Positions 37,234 to 45,737 of a stretch of 64,000 bases of DNA are shown in pieces. Origin of the DNA: Chryseobacterium sp. OV279 (GTDB taxonomy: Bacteria; Bacteroidota; Bacteroidia; Flavobacteriales; Weeksellaceae); contig NZ_FQUD01000001.1 of assembly GCF_900128945.1 (NCBI RefSeq), positions 372,001 to 436,000 on the forward strand, written 5' to 3'. The notes beneath the pieces were generated by a model, which did not search any database, had not been told where the DNA came from, and was given only the letters and a program-made list of their open reading frames with translations. Position numbers and translations under genes: made by a program. Positions within the stretch are counted from its first letter, which is position 1, and each line of letters begins with the position of its first letter.

Positions 37234-38655
37234 ATGAGCAGCGAACAGAAAACGGAGTCCAATGATGGGGCTCTTGTCAGAGGATTAACCAACAGACATA
37301 TTCAATTAATTGCCCTCGGAGGAGCTATAGGAACGGGACTGTTTCTCGGGATCGGTCCGGCAGCAGTTTTGGCGGGACCATCCGTTATTCTCGGATATGC
37401 TTTAGCAGGAATTATCGCCTTTTTTATTATGCGTCAGCTTGGCGAAATGGTAGTTTATGAGCCTGTTTCAGGAAGTTTCAGTCATTTTGCCTATAAATAT
37501 TGGGGGAATTTTCCCGGTTTTGCTTCCGGCTGGAATTACTGGATTCTTTACATTCTGGTAAGTATGGCCGAACTAACGGCTATCGGACATTATATTCACT
37601 TCTGGTGGCCCGAAATTCCACTCTGGGTTTCCAGTTTATTCTTTTTTATCGTCATTAATGCTTTAAACCTGGCTTCTGTAAAGGTCTACGGAGAAACTGA
37701 ATTCTGGTTTTCCATCATCAAAGTGGTCGCGATCATCGGAATGATTGTTTTCGGGATTTATTTATTGTTGAGCGGTACCGGAGGCGATAAAGCGAGTATT
37801 TCCAATCTGTGGAACGACGGCGGGTTTTTCCCCAAAGGATTTTTTAATAAAGGAGAAGGCGGATTCTCAGGACTCTTTGCTGCTATGGCAATGATCATGT
37901 TCTCTTTCGGAGGGCTGGAATTGATTGGAATTACAGCTGCAGAAGCTAAAAATCCAGAAAAGACGATTCCAAAAGCCACCAATCAGGTTATTTACCGAAT
38001 TTTGATTTTCTATGTGGGAGCTCTTGTTATTTTATTTGCATTAAGCCCGTGGAGAGAAATTACAGAAGGAACAAGCCCGTTTGTGATGGTTTTCCAAAAT
38101 TTAAATGGATTTGAATTCAACATATTCGGAAAGGTGATCCAGTTCAATGTTTTAATTGCCAATATCCTTAATCTGATCGTTTTGACAGCGGCTTTGTCTG
38201 TGTACAACAGCAGTGTTTACAGCAACAGCAGAATGCTTTTCGGATTGGCTCAGCAGGGAAATGCACCGAAATTTTTGAAGAAGCTTAATAAAAACAGTGT
38301 TCCTACCAATGCAATTCTGATCTCTTCCTGTTTTGCCGGAATCTGTATCATCATCAATAAACTGGTTCCTGAAAAAGCATTTGAATACCTAATGGCTCTG
38401 GTAGTTTCTACATTAATTATCAACTGGCTGATGATCTGTTATACGCATTTGAAATTCAGAAGAGAGCAAGACAGAGCAGGAGTAAAAACTTCATTCCCGT
38501 CTATTTTCTACCCGGTTTCGAACTATATCTGCATCGTATTCTTACTGACTATTTTGGTATTGATGAGTATCACAGGCATGGAAATTCAGGTGATTTTAAT
38601 TCCGATATGGCTGGCATTCCTGTTTTTAATGTTTAAAATATATAAAGCAAAATAA
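37234..38655 (+). CDS. Amino-acid permease (APC superfamily, AAT type)
   Basis: A 473-residue membrane transporter with about 12 helices. The N-terminal family signature is LTNRHIQLIALGGAIGTGLF (about 19-38), followed by GPSVILGYALAG and a P-V-S-G-S-F motif near 77. These place it in the amino-acid transporter branch that includes GabP, AroP and PheP-type proton symporters. The substrate (gamma-aminobutyrate, aromatic or other amino acids) cannot be decided. A hairpin with T-run follows the gene. Confidence 0.92.
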   Translation: MSSEQKTESNDGALVRGLTNRHIQLIALGGAIGTGLFLGIGPAAVLAGPSVILGYALAGIIAFFIMRQLGEMVVYEPVSGSFSHFAYKYWGNFPGFASGWNYWILYILVSMAELTAIGHYIHFWWPEIPLWVSSLFFFIVINALNLASVKVYGETEFWFSIIKVVAIIGMIVFGIYLLLSGTGGDKASISNLWNDGGFFPKGFFNKGEGGFSGLFAAMAMIMFSFGGLELIGITAAEAKNPEKTIPKATNQVIYRILIFYVGALVILFALSPWREITEGTSPFVMVFQNLNGFEFNIFGKVIQFNVLIANILNLIVLTAALSVYNSSVYSNSRMLFGLAQQGNAPKFLKKLNKNSVPTNAILISSCFAGICIIINKLVPEKAFEYLMALVVSTLIINWLMICYTHLKFRREQDRAGVKTSFPSIFYPVSNYICIVFLLTILVLMSITGMEIQVILIPIWLAFLFLMFKIYKAK

Positions 38656-38684
38656 TTCACAGAACAAACCTGGTACAATAATAT

Positions 38685-38713
38685 AAGGATGGATTTTATC
38701 TGTCCTTTTTTTG
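38685..38713 (+). terminator. Terminator of the amino-acid permease gene
   Basis: AAGGATGGAT and ATCTGTCCTT pair with two wobble pairs around TTT, followed by a T-run. Confidence 0.7.
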
Positions 38714-38848
38714 TTTAAATAGAATTCAGAATATTTGTGCTTTTCAATGGAATTGTGTAAGTTACCTAAGTATTTGTGCTTTGATTTGGCTTCATCCAAC
38801 GAGTGCTTTTCGTCTGAGCAACAAGTCTAAAAACGTAACCTGAATTGT

Positions 38849-39649
38849 ATGAAAATAACACCCCCTTTGAAATTTATTTTCCTTTTTTCATTAGTATCAA
38901 CCTTTTGTTTTTCACAGAAGTTCAGTTTTATTTATGAAACTAAATTCTTGTCAGCTAAAGGAAAACCTGATGATATTTATAAAGATCATATGGTGCTGGA
39001 TTTTGAGAATAATACTTCTATTTTCCGGGAATCAATGGCTAAAAAAGCGGATTCTCTGTCGTTCATGAATAAAAATGGAGGCTATAAAATGGGAGTTGAA
39101 AATCAGTTTTACATTAAAAAAGATATCAGCAATACTAAAACAGAAAAGATTATTACGTATTTACGTGCGAATTATCTTCTTCCAATTGATGAACCGTTAA
39201 ACTGGAAAATCTCATCAGAACAAAAAACAATCGGAAAATATAAATCACAAAAAGCAGAAGTTAATTATGGTGGCAGAAACTGGATTGCCTGGTTTACTAC
39301 AGAATTACCTTTTAATGATGGTCCCTATGTTTTCAGTGGATTGCCCGGTTTAATCATTTCCATTGAAGACACGGAGCACGACTACTCATTCCATTTAGTG
39401 CAAATTAAAAAAGGGGGCGACTGGTTTGATGCAAGAAAAAAAGCTATTACCATCGATTGGGCAAAATATGATCATCTGGGAAAATCCTATTATAATGACC
39501 CATGGAATTCCAAAACTGCAGGGAAAGTTACATTTTATGATCCTCAGGGAAAAGAACAGGATATGAACGAAATGATCAAACGGGCACAAAAATCTATCCT
39601 TGAAGATGATAATCCGTTAGAGCTAAATCATAAAATCAATTATAAATAA
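38849..39649 (+). CDS. GLPGLI family secreted protein
   Basis: A 266-residue exported protein with signal peptide (about 1-23, ending C-F-S-Q). It contains the defining G-L-P-G-L-I motif at 164-169 and the surrounding family pattern (AWFTTELPFNDGPYVFSGLPG). The GLPGLI family is widespread in Bacteroidota, often in many copies and near TonB-dependent transporters, with no proven function. Here it stands alone between the permease and a GyrI-type regulator. Confidence 0.93.
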   Translation: MKITPPLKFIFLFSLVSTFCFSQKFSFIYETKFLSAKGKPDDIYKDHMVLDFENNTSIFRESMAKKADSLSFMNKNGGYKMGVENQFYIKKDISNTKTEKIITYLRANYLLPIDEPLNWKISSEQKTIGKYKSQKAEVNYGGRNWIAWFTTELPFNDGPYVFSGLPGLIISIEDTEHDYSFHLVQIKKGGDWFDARKKAITIDWAKYDHLGKSYYNDPWNSKTAGKVTFYDPQGKEQDMNEMIKRAQKSILEDDNPLELNHKINYK

Positions 39650-39774
39650 AAATGTTCTCCGGTTTGTATCAGCAATTTCGAACAGCAATTCGTTTCATTA
39701 ATTTGTTAAGTAATCAACTGAAAAACTTTATCTTTAGTAGTACGTAAGTCAATCCATTTGCAAAATATAAAGCC

Positions 39775-40578
39775 GTGCAGATCAGTTTTAATGAAATACA
39801 GAAGATTGTTGATCATATCGAAGAAAACTTTGACCGGGAGATCACTGCCGATGAAATAGAACATCTGTCTCAGTATTCTTACCGTAATTTTCAAAGGATT
39901 TTTTTTAAGATCTTTAAAGAAACCATCTCCGGATTTCAAAAGCGTCTCCGCCTGGAAAAATCTTACAAAAAACTGATCTACACCACCGATAAAATCTCTG
40001 ATATTGCCTGGGAAGTCGGTTATTTCAATATCCAGTCTTTTTCAAAAGCGTTTAAAAAACAGTATGATATTTCGCCTGCAGAAGCCAGAAGTCAGAAACA
40101 GGAGATTTTTAAAGAGTTTCTGGAGAATGAAGTAACTGATTTGCAGTATGAGATCAAATACAAGGATGCGGTTTCAGTGTATTGTACATTCATTAAAGCT
40201 AAAGATTACAATAATCAGGAGATTGACGATTTGTGGGTAACTATTGAAGCGGAAAATGGTGATTCTTTTCCTGCTTACGGAATTATACGGGATCAGCCGT
40301 TGATCACCAATCGTTCCCACTGCCGATATGGAGCAGCGATACTAAATACTGCGCCGGGAGCTTCAGTATTTCAGAAAACAGAAATTTTTGGAGGGAAATA
40401 CATCCGGTTTACGCATTACGGATCTTTTGAAAATATTTTAGAAACTTACCGGGCCTTTTACCGTTTCTGGCTCACTAAACCAGAACTTTTGCTGGATAAT
40501 TCAGATGTTATAGAAGAACATGTGCGGTCTGATAAGGGAGAAATGATGACCCATATTTATTTTCCGCTGCATTCTTAA
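39775..40578 (+). CDS. AraC-type regulator with GyrI-like effector domain
   Basis: A 267-residue regulator of the Rob/SoxS-GyrI architecture. An N-terminal AraC double helix-turn-helix (about 5-105; ISDIAWEVGYFNIQSFSKAFKK is the diagnostic second HTH) is followed by a C-terminal GyrI-like small-molecule-binding domain (about 115-265). The start is GTG: reading upstream, the frame meets a stop (TAA at 39745) before any ATG, and the next in-frame Met is far inside. Such proteins usually respond to amphipathic or toxic small molecules. The target genes are unknown; the secreted protein just downstream is one candidate. Confidence 0.88.
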   Translation: MQISFNEIQKIVDHIEENFDREITADEIEHLSQYSYRNFQRIFFKIFKETISGFQKRLRLEKSYKKLIYTTDKISDIAWEVGYFNIQSFSKAFKKQYDISPAEARSQKQEIFKEFLENEVTDLQYEIKYKDAVSVYCTFIKAKDYNNQEIDDLWVTIEAENGDSFPAYGIIRDQPLITNRSHCRYGAAILNTAPGASVFQKTEIFGGKYIRFTHYGSFENILETYRAFYRFWLTKPELLLDNSDVIEEHVRSDKGEMMTHIYFPLHS

Positions 40579-40687
40579 GGATGTCCTTTTAGGACAAGTT
40601 TTGTTTTTTTGATGATCTAATTTTGCCCCAGATAAATAACCCGACTGATGGAATTTATCGCGTAAAATTTTAGAAAAACAGGACAGA

Positions 40688-41302
40688 ATGAAAAAAAATG
40701 TATGCCTCTTTATTGTATTGATTTCATCTTATGCACAATCTCAGATTTCCATCCAGGCTTATGGCGGAAATAAAGAAGCTGACGTGTTGGGAATTTATGA
40801 TAAAGATTTTAAGAACAGATGGAATTATTTCGCTTCAGGAACGGTTTCCTATGATTATGAAACACGAAAGGTAAGTCCGGCAGTGTATCAGAGCCTTAAT
40901 TATTATGTTGGCAGCAACTGGGGCGCTTCCGCCGGGGTTTATATTTCAGAAGAAGATGTGATGCCTTCACTGGGATTGGCTTTTGTGAAAGAAACCCGGA
41001 CTTTAGGAATCAACTTATTTCCTGCCGTTACCTATTCTTTGGATACCGGAAAAGCAGGACTGGGACTTTACACCTTACTGGAATACACGCCTAAACTGAA
41101 TGAAAAGCTTAATTTCTACAGCATGCTGATGGTAGAATCTGATTTTAGTTTTCAGGAACATCAGGCCAGCAGCCAGATCATCCGTTTGGGATTGGAAAAC
41201 AGCAAAAAAATGCAGTTCGGGATAGGAAGCAATATTTCCCAGACCGGAAGTACTTTCGAAACCGATATCAATTTCGGACTATTTATTGGAAAAAAATTTT
41301 AA
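40688..41302 (+). CDS. Secreted barrel-like protein of unknown function
   Basis: A 204-residue protein with signal peptide (about 1-19, A-Q-S-Q), then alternating hydrophobic and aromatic strands and a C-terminal F. This suggests an outer-membrane beta-barrel or a soluble secreted beta protein. I do not recognise a named family. It ends four bases before the start of the secreted agmatine deiminase, so the two are almost certainly one transcript and may act together at the cell surface. Confidence 0.75.
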   Translation: MKKNVCLFIVLISSYAQSQISIQAYGGNKEADVLGIYDKDFKNRWNYFASGTVSYDYETRKVSPAVYQSLNYYVGSNWGASAGVYISEEDVMPSLGLAFVKETRTLGINLFPAVTYSLDTGKAGLGLYTLLEYTPKLNEKLNFYSMLMVESDFSFQEHQASSQIIRLGLENSKKMQFGIGSNISQTGSTFETDINFGLFIGKKF

Positions 41303-41306
41303 TGAT

Positions 41307-42410
41307 ATGAATCAATTATTCGCACTCACCCTTTTATTTAATGTAACATTTTGTATGGCACAGACGTATCACTTCCCTGAAGAATCTTCACCTCATGAAG
41401 GAACCTGGCTGCAATGGCCGCACCATCATCAGCACGGCGCTGAATACCGGAAACGAATAGAGCAGACGTGGATCGATATGACCAGAGAGCTTCAGTCCGG
41501 GGAAAAAGTTCACATCATTGCTTATGATGACACGGAAAAGAAAAGAATTTCCGATCTGCTGGAAAAAAATAAAATCTCTTTAAAAAATGTAGATTTCAAA
41601 GTATATCCTACCGATGATGTCTGGGTTAGAGATAACGGACCTATTTTCGTGAAAGACAATAACGGACGTGTACTTATCGAAGATTGGGGATTTAATGGCT
41701 GGGGAGGAAAATATGATTCCGAAAACTGTGATGAAATTCCTCAGCGGATAGGAGCAGATCTGGGCATTAAAGTAATTGATCTGAACGAAGAAATGGTAAA
41801 TGAAGGCGGATCGGTAGAAACCGATGGAAACGGTGTTCTGATGGCCTGTAAAAGTTCTGTGATCAGTCAGAAAAGAGGAGCTACCCGAACGAAAGGAATT
41901 ACGCAGCAGGAAGCTGAAGAAATGTTTGAAAAATATTACGGTGTTTCCAAGGTTATCTGGCTTGATGGGGTTACAGGACTGGATGTGACCGATATGCACA
42001 TCGACGGTTTTATGAAATTCATCAACCACAATACCATGATCACGATGGACGAGGACGGTCTTTTTGAAATGGGGCTTACCGATAAAGATATCAATACCCT
42101 ATACGCAGCATCCAATGTGGATGGAAAAGAGTACAAAAAAGTATACCTGCCGGCCACAAAAAATAAAGTAAAAACCGCTTATGGAAAGCAGCTGGAGGAA
42201 AAAGGCTCTTATATCAATTTCTATGTGGCCAATAAAGTGGTTCTGGTTCCCAATTATGGCGATCCTAACGATAAAGTCGCTAATAAAATGATTCAGGAGC
42301 AGTATCCCGACAGAAAAGTCATTGGAATTGATGTGAGAAACTTATATGAAAATGGCGGAATGATCCATTGTGTGACGCAACAGCAGCCTGCCGGAAGTCT
42401 ATTGAAGTAG
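41307..42410 (+). CDS. Secreted agmatine deiminase / Porphyromonas-type peptidylarginine deiminase family protein
   Basis: A 367-residue guanidine-modifying enzyme with an N-terminal signal peptide (ends C-M-A-Q; mature start near residue 20). Catalytic features are W-V-R-D-N-G, N-E-G-G-S-V-E-T-D-G-N-G, D-M-H-I-D-G, and the nucleophile Cys355 in G-G-M-I-H-C-V-T-Q-Q-Q-P-A-G. The family hydrolyses agmatine to N-carbamoylputrescine, or peptidyl-arginine in Porphyromonas. The ATG at 41286 is in frame, but the 41307 start gives a clean signal peptide and avoids overlapping the upstream gene. Its periplasmic or secreted location distinguishes it from the cytosolic polyamine enzyme. Whether free agmatine or peptide Arg is the substrate is open. 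Confidence 0.9.
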   Translation: MNQLFALTLLFNVTFCMAQTYHFPEESSPHEGTWLQWPHHHQHGAEYRKRIEQTWIDMTRELQSGEKVHIIAYDDTEKKRISDLLEKNKISLKNVDFKVYPTDDVWVRDNGPIFVKDNNGRVLIEDWGFNGWGGKYDSENCDEIPQRIGADLGIKVIDLNEEMVNEGGSVETDGNGVLMACKSSVISQKRGATRTKGITQQEAEEMFEKYYGVSKVIWLDGVTGLDVTDMHIDGFMKFINHNTMITMDEDGLFEMGLTDKDINTLYAASNVDGKEYKKVYLPATKNKVKTAYGKQLEEKGSYINFYVANKVVLVPNYGDPNDKVANKMIQEQYPDRKVIGIDVRNLYENGGMIHCVTQQQPAGSLLK

Positions 42411-42428
42411 AATTGTATAATTGAAAAC

Positions 42429-42470
42429 AACCCCTCCGTAAGAATGAATGTATTTTTATGGAGGGTTTTT
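42429..42470 (+). terminator. Terminator of the agmatine deiminase unit
   Basis: CCCCTCC near 42431 pairs with GGAGGG near 42460, with pairing extended by adjacent TAA/TTA, then a T-run. Confidence 0.7.
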
Positions 42471-42563
42471 ATATGTGTGAAAAAGATGACCAGCTTTTAC
42501 ATTTTCTGTCTTGATGATTTCAACTTTTTCAGACCTTATTCTCTGCATCATTTAAAAACAAAA

Positions 42564-42588
42564 AAACCATCCTTAAAAAGAATGGTTT
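42564..42588 (-). terminator. Terminator of tRNA-Gln copy 1
   Basis: On the minus strand AAACCAT and ATGGTTT form the stem, followed by a long T-run. The same structure follows copy 2. Confidence 0.75.
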
Positions 42589-42589
42589 G

Positions 42590-42660
42590 TAGACCCACAG
42601 GGATTCGAACCCCAACTGATGGTACCAAAAACCAGAGTGCTACCGTTACACCATGGGTCT
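42590..42660 (-). tRNA. tRNA-Gln (anticodon TTG), copy 1
   Basis: A 71-base cloverleaf on the minus strand with acceptor stem AGACCCA/TGGGTCT and discriminator A. The anticodon arm CTGGT-TTTTGGT-ACCAT has TTG at positions 34-36, and the T-arm is TGGGG-TTCGAAT-CCCTG. The 3' CCA is not encoded. It has its own promoter and terminator. The sequence is identical to the copy at 43188. Confidence 0.95.
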
Positions 42661-42677
42661 GTTTTATTTTGGTGGTG

Positions 42678-42685
42678 CAAATTTA
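42678..42685 (-). promoter_or_regulatory. -7 element of tRNA-Gln copy 1
   Basis: The minus strand reads TAAATTTG, 18 bases before the mature 5' end. The same element is present at the same distance before copy 2. Confidence 0.65.
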
Positions 42686-43160
42686 CAATTTTTTTCTTTA
42701 CAGGCAAGAATCTCCGATAAAAAGTAAAGAATTTTTAAGTGGAGAAAAGGTAAATGGCTATGTCTTGATGAGTTAAGATTTTTTTTTCTGATGTAATTAT
42801 CTTTCCTAGCATTTTAGAATAACTTTTAATCTATCGTAAATCAATAACATAGGATCAGACTCAAAATTTGTGAATAAAATAGTATTTTTTTTTGACGCAA
42901 AGGTTTACAAAAGTATTGGATATTTTAAGAAAGCGAAAGATAAAAATCAATCTTCGATTGATTCGACTAAGCAAGCGTTTTATCCATTTCCTTCATCAGA
43001 ATCAACGAAGTTGATTCCGCCTTTGCTTCCCTCTATAAAGCATCAGAATAATTTTCTTTGTGTTAGAAAAATGAATTTTATCTGCGCTATAAATTTTGAA
43101 TAAGTTTAATCCATTACAAATAATGGGAATGGTGCGGATGGAGAAGTTTATGAAACAAAA
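42686..43160. other. Spacer between the two tRNA-Gln units, with paired palindromes
   Basis: No convincing gene; a 77-codon frame at 42870-43103 has no family features. It contains two related palindromes: AATCAATC-TTC-GATTGATT (42945-42963) and AATCAAC-GAA-GTTGATT (43000-43016). They lie 36 bases apart, and the triloops are complementary to one another. Confidence 0.55.
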
Positions 43161-43186
43161 AAACCATCCTTAAAAAAGAATGGTTT
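43161..43186 (-). terminator. Terminator of tRNA-Gln copy 2
   Basis: The same AAACCAT/ATGGTTT stem and T-run as copy 1, one base longer in the loop. Confidence 0.75.
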
Positions 43187-43187
43187 G

Positions 43188-43258
43188 TAGACCCACAGGG
43201 ATTCGAACCCCAACTGATGGTACCAAAAACCAGAGTGCTACCGTTACACCATGGGTCT
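43188..43258 (-). tRNA. tRNA-Gln (anticodon TTG), copy 2
   Basis: Identical in all 71 bases to the tRNA at 42590. Flanking promoter and terminator sequences are also conserved, so the duplication covers the entire transcription unit. Confidence 0.95.
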
Positions 43259-43276
43259 GTTTTTATTTTGGTGAGG

Positions 43277-43284
43277 CAAATTTA
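43277..43284 (-). promoter_or_regulatory. -7 element of tRNA-Gln copy 2
   Basis: The minus strand reads TAAATTTG, 19 bases before the mature 5' end. Confidence 0.65.
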
Positions 43285-43358
43285 CAGCTTTTTTCTTTAG
43301 ATACAAGAACTTTTTAAAGTTTTTTTTACATTTACATCACTTTTTATGTACTACAATC

Positions 43359-44393
43359 ATGCGGATAGACTTCAATAATCTCAATATTAATAAATTATCA
43401 TTTCAAACCGATTTTGAACAGAAAACCAAAAATTTCCTGGACGAATGGTTTTCCGATGGAAATACGGTAAAAGTGCAGACTTCCGGTTCTACAGGAACAC
43501 CAAAGATTTTTGAAATTGAGAAACAGAAAATGGTCAATTCTGCGGTGATGACCTGTAATTTTCTGGATTTAAAACAAGGTGATAAAGCTTTATTATGCCT
43601 TCCGGTAGAATATATTTCCGGTAAAATGATGGTCGTTCGTTCCATTGAAAGAAAACTGCAACTGATCGTTTCAGAGCCATCTTTGAAGCCTGTAGAGCAT
43701 TTGAGTGAAGAAATAGATTTCTGCGCGATGACTCCGCTTCAGGTAGAAAACTCGCTGGACAAGCTACATTTGATTAAAAATTTAATCATCGGAGGAGCTA
43801 CGGTTTCAGAAAACCTGAAAGAGAAAATTGATCAAGCAGCTCAGCGTTCCCAAACGTCAAACCGTATTTTTGAAACCTATGGAATGTCTGAAACCCTTTC
43901 TCATATTGCCTTAAAGCGACTGATGCCTGAACCTGAAGATTATTTCACCGCTTTCGAAAACGTTTCTATCAGTACAGATGAAAGTGGCTGTCTGAAGATC
44001 TTTGCTCCGAATGTGAATGCTGAAGTGCTGCAGACTAATGATTTAGTCGAAATTAAAAATGAAAAGCAGTTTAGATTTCTTGGGCGAATTGATAACGTCA
44101 TCAATTCCGGAGGAGCGAAAATTTTTCCTGAAGCCCTGGAAGCTTTGGTCAAAAAAGAAATTCCAAACGAGGTCGTTTTCATTGGAATACAAGATGAAAG
44201 CCTTGGTCAGAAATTAATATTAATCATAGAAGGAGAAGAATCTGTAAGTTTGATTGAAAAAATTTCTGAAATACCCTTTGAAAAGAACTTTCACAGACCC
44301 AAAGAAATTATTTTTACCGAAAAAATCCCAAGAACCCCAAACGGTAAAGTAAACCGAACAGAACTTCATAAAATAATAACCAAAGGGTTATAA
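43359..44393 (+). CDS. menE: o-Succinylbenzoate-CoA ligase-like AMP-binding enzyme
   Basis: A 344-residue member of the ANL adenylate-forming family, shorter than most because the N-terminal region is reduced. Motifs: phosphate-binding TSGSTGTPK (about 41-49), a Y-G-M-S-E-T adenine motif near 174-179, the hinge G-R-I-D-N-V-I-N-S-G-G near 242-252, and a C-terminal catalytic Lys in P-R-T-P-N-G-K-V-N. Short Bacteroidota proteins of this kind are MenE, which activates o-succinylbenzoate with CoA in menaquinone synthesis. No other men gene is adjacent, so the gene name is likely but not proven. Confidence 0.85.
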   Translation: MRIDFNNLNINKLSFQTDFEQKTKNFLDEWFSDGNTVKVQTSGSTGTPKIFEIEKQKMVNSAVMTCNFLDLKQGDKALLCLPVEYISGKMMVVRSIERKLQLIVSEPSLKPVEHLSEEIDFCAMTPLQVENSLDKLHLIKNLIIGGATVSENLKEKIDQAAQRSQTSNRIFETYGMSETLSHIALKRLMPEPEDYFTAFENVSISTDESGCLKIFAPNVNAEVLQTNDLVEIKNEKQFRFLGRIDNVINSGGAKIFPEALEALVKKEIPNEVVFIGIQDESLGQKLILIIEGEESVSLIEKISEIPFEKNFHRPKEIIFTEKIPRTPNGKVNRTELHKIITKGL

Positions 44394-44432
44394 TCTTTTA
44401 TCTTTACGCTTTAATCTATCAGTCTCTATCCT

Positions 44433-44825
44433 ATGAAAGATTTCTCAAAAGAACTCAACTTTAAAACTTCCCGCAGCAGTGGAGCAGGAGGCCAGAACGT
44501 CAATAAGGTCGAAACTGCTGTAACGGTTCTCTGGTCTGTCGCTGAGTCCGAATTTTTCAATGAATACCAAAAAGAGCTGATCCAGACTAAATTAAAAAAC
44601 AGGATCAATGCTGAAGGCTATCTGTTCCTGACGGTTTCAGAAAGCAGAACCCAGTTGATGAACAAAAATAAAGCAATTGAAAAAATTATTGAAATAGTCA
44701 ATAAAGCTTTGATTGTTCCCAAGAAAAGAGTCGCAACCAAACCTTCCAAAGGACAAAAGCAAAAAAGGCTGGATACCAAAAAGAAAATTTCTGAGAAGAA
44801 GGATAACAGGAAGTTTAAGTTTTAG
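44433..44825 (+). CDS. arfB: ArfB-like alternative ribosome-rescue peptidyl-tRNA hydrolase
   Basis: A 130-residue class I release-factor-domain protein. The catalytic G-G-Q is at residues 19-21 within SSGAGGQNVNKVET, and the C-terminal tail (about 90-130) is strongly basic (KPSKGQKQKRLDTKKK). This matches ArfB/YaeJ, whose tail enters the empty mRNA channel of stalled ribosomes. It lacks the codon-recognition domain of RF1/RF2. The length is typical. Confidence 0.92.
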   Translation: MKDFSKELNFKTSRSSGAGGQNVNKVETAVTVLWSVAESEFFNEYQKELIQTKLKNRINAEGYLFLTVSESRTQLMNKNKAIEKIIEIVNKALIVPKKRVATKPSKGQKQKRLDTKKKISEKKDNRKFKF

Positions 44826-45176
44826 GATACGGGTTAAGAGTTTAAGATGGTTTTCTTCCGTATGTCGGGATTTTTGAGTATCTTAGGGGTATTAATTACT
44901 ATTTAATTTATGACAGCACTTATTTCTTTATCTGCAGACTGCCATTCCAATGGTCTTTTGCTGTCGCTGTTATATTTACATACAGATTCTTTTCTGAAGA
45001 GTTCTAAGGACTTTATTAATTAAGCCCTGTCAGGATCCACGACAGGGAAAACATCCCGATTTATTTTACCTATTATTTTTTGCAGTTTTCTACAGGAGAA
45101 AAACTGAACAGAAGTGTCATCCTGCATTGGATCACGAAGAATAACTGCATTCATTAATTTTTAAAACAAGTAAAAA
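44826..45176. other. Intergenic region with a short frame and a hairpin
   Basis: A 37-codon frame starts at ATG 44910 (M-T-A-L-I-S-L-S-A-D) and ends at TAA 45021-45023. Two bases later comes a hairpin, CCCTGTC (45025-45031) and GACAGGG (45041-45047), with no T-run. Together these could be a small gene, a leader peptide or chance. No family was recognised. Confidence 0.4.
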
Positions 45177-45557
45177 ATGTCCAATCCTATTATACTCACC
45201 ACCGGAATTTATGATGCGATAAAAGATACCCTCAGAAGAAAAAAAGTAAGTATGCCTGAAGAAAAAAGACTTGCAGAAGAGCTTAGAAAAGCGAAACAGG
45301 TTCTGAGAAGAGATCTTCCTGCCGATATTGTAACGGTGGACAGAAAAGTGACCATCAAAGATCACACCCGGAATTTTGAACATGAATATATTTTCGTGGC
45401 TTCTGCAAAAGCTAAACCAGTAAAGAACAAACATTCCATCTTGTCGGATATCGCTTTGGCAACGGTAGGATATAAAGTGGGAGATATCATCGACTGGCCT
45501 TTTAGAGACGGCGAAAGAAAGATTGAGATCTTAAAAGTAGAATCTTGTCACGGGTAA
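45177..45557 (+). CDS. GreA/GreB C-terminal-domain protein (Rnk-like)
   Basis: A 126-residue protein with a C-terminal GreA/GreB-type FKBP-like domain (about 45-125: VTIKDHTRNFEHEYIFV, then PVKNKHSILSDIALATVGYKVGDII). The short N-terminal part of about 40 residues is charged and lacks the long coiled coil of true Gre factors. This is the Rnk-like arrangement seen in RNA-polymerase secondary-channel or surface binders. The family link is good; the exact role in transcription is not known for this lineage. Confidence 0.82.
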   Translation: MSNPIILTTGIYDAIKDTLRRKKVSMPEEKRLAEELRKAKQVLRRDLPADIVTVDRKVTIKDHTRNFEHEYIFVASAKAKPVKNKHSILSDIALATVGYKVGDIIDWPFRDGERKIEILKVESCHG

Positions 45558-45584
45558 CCCCTGTGTAATCTATATTGTTAGAGA

Positions 45585-45614
45585 AAGTACAGCTCCAGGG
45601 CTGTACTTTTTTAT
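45585..45614 (+). terminator. Terminator of the GreA/Rnk-like gene
   Basis: AAGTACAGC (45585-45593) and GCTGTACTT (45600-45608) form a perfect 9-pair stem, then a T-run. Confidence 0.9.
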
Positions 45615-45737
45615 TTAAAAGCCTGCTGATGACGGTGCTGTTTATCATTTGTTAAAAAAGGATGTTGAGAGGAGAGTTTCTTTCCGTACTCATGTTGCAT
45701 TCCGTTTTTAAGTTTTATCTTTGCAAAAATTAAAAAA

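Noticed and set aside
42444..42776. 110-codon plus-strand frame
   Set aside because: It runs antisense through tRNA-Gln and its terminator and lacks any family feature.
42870..43103. 77-codon plus-strand frame
   Set aside because: It overlaps two palindromes, has a biased composition and no recognisable domain.
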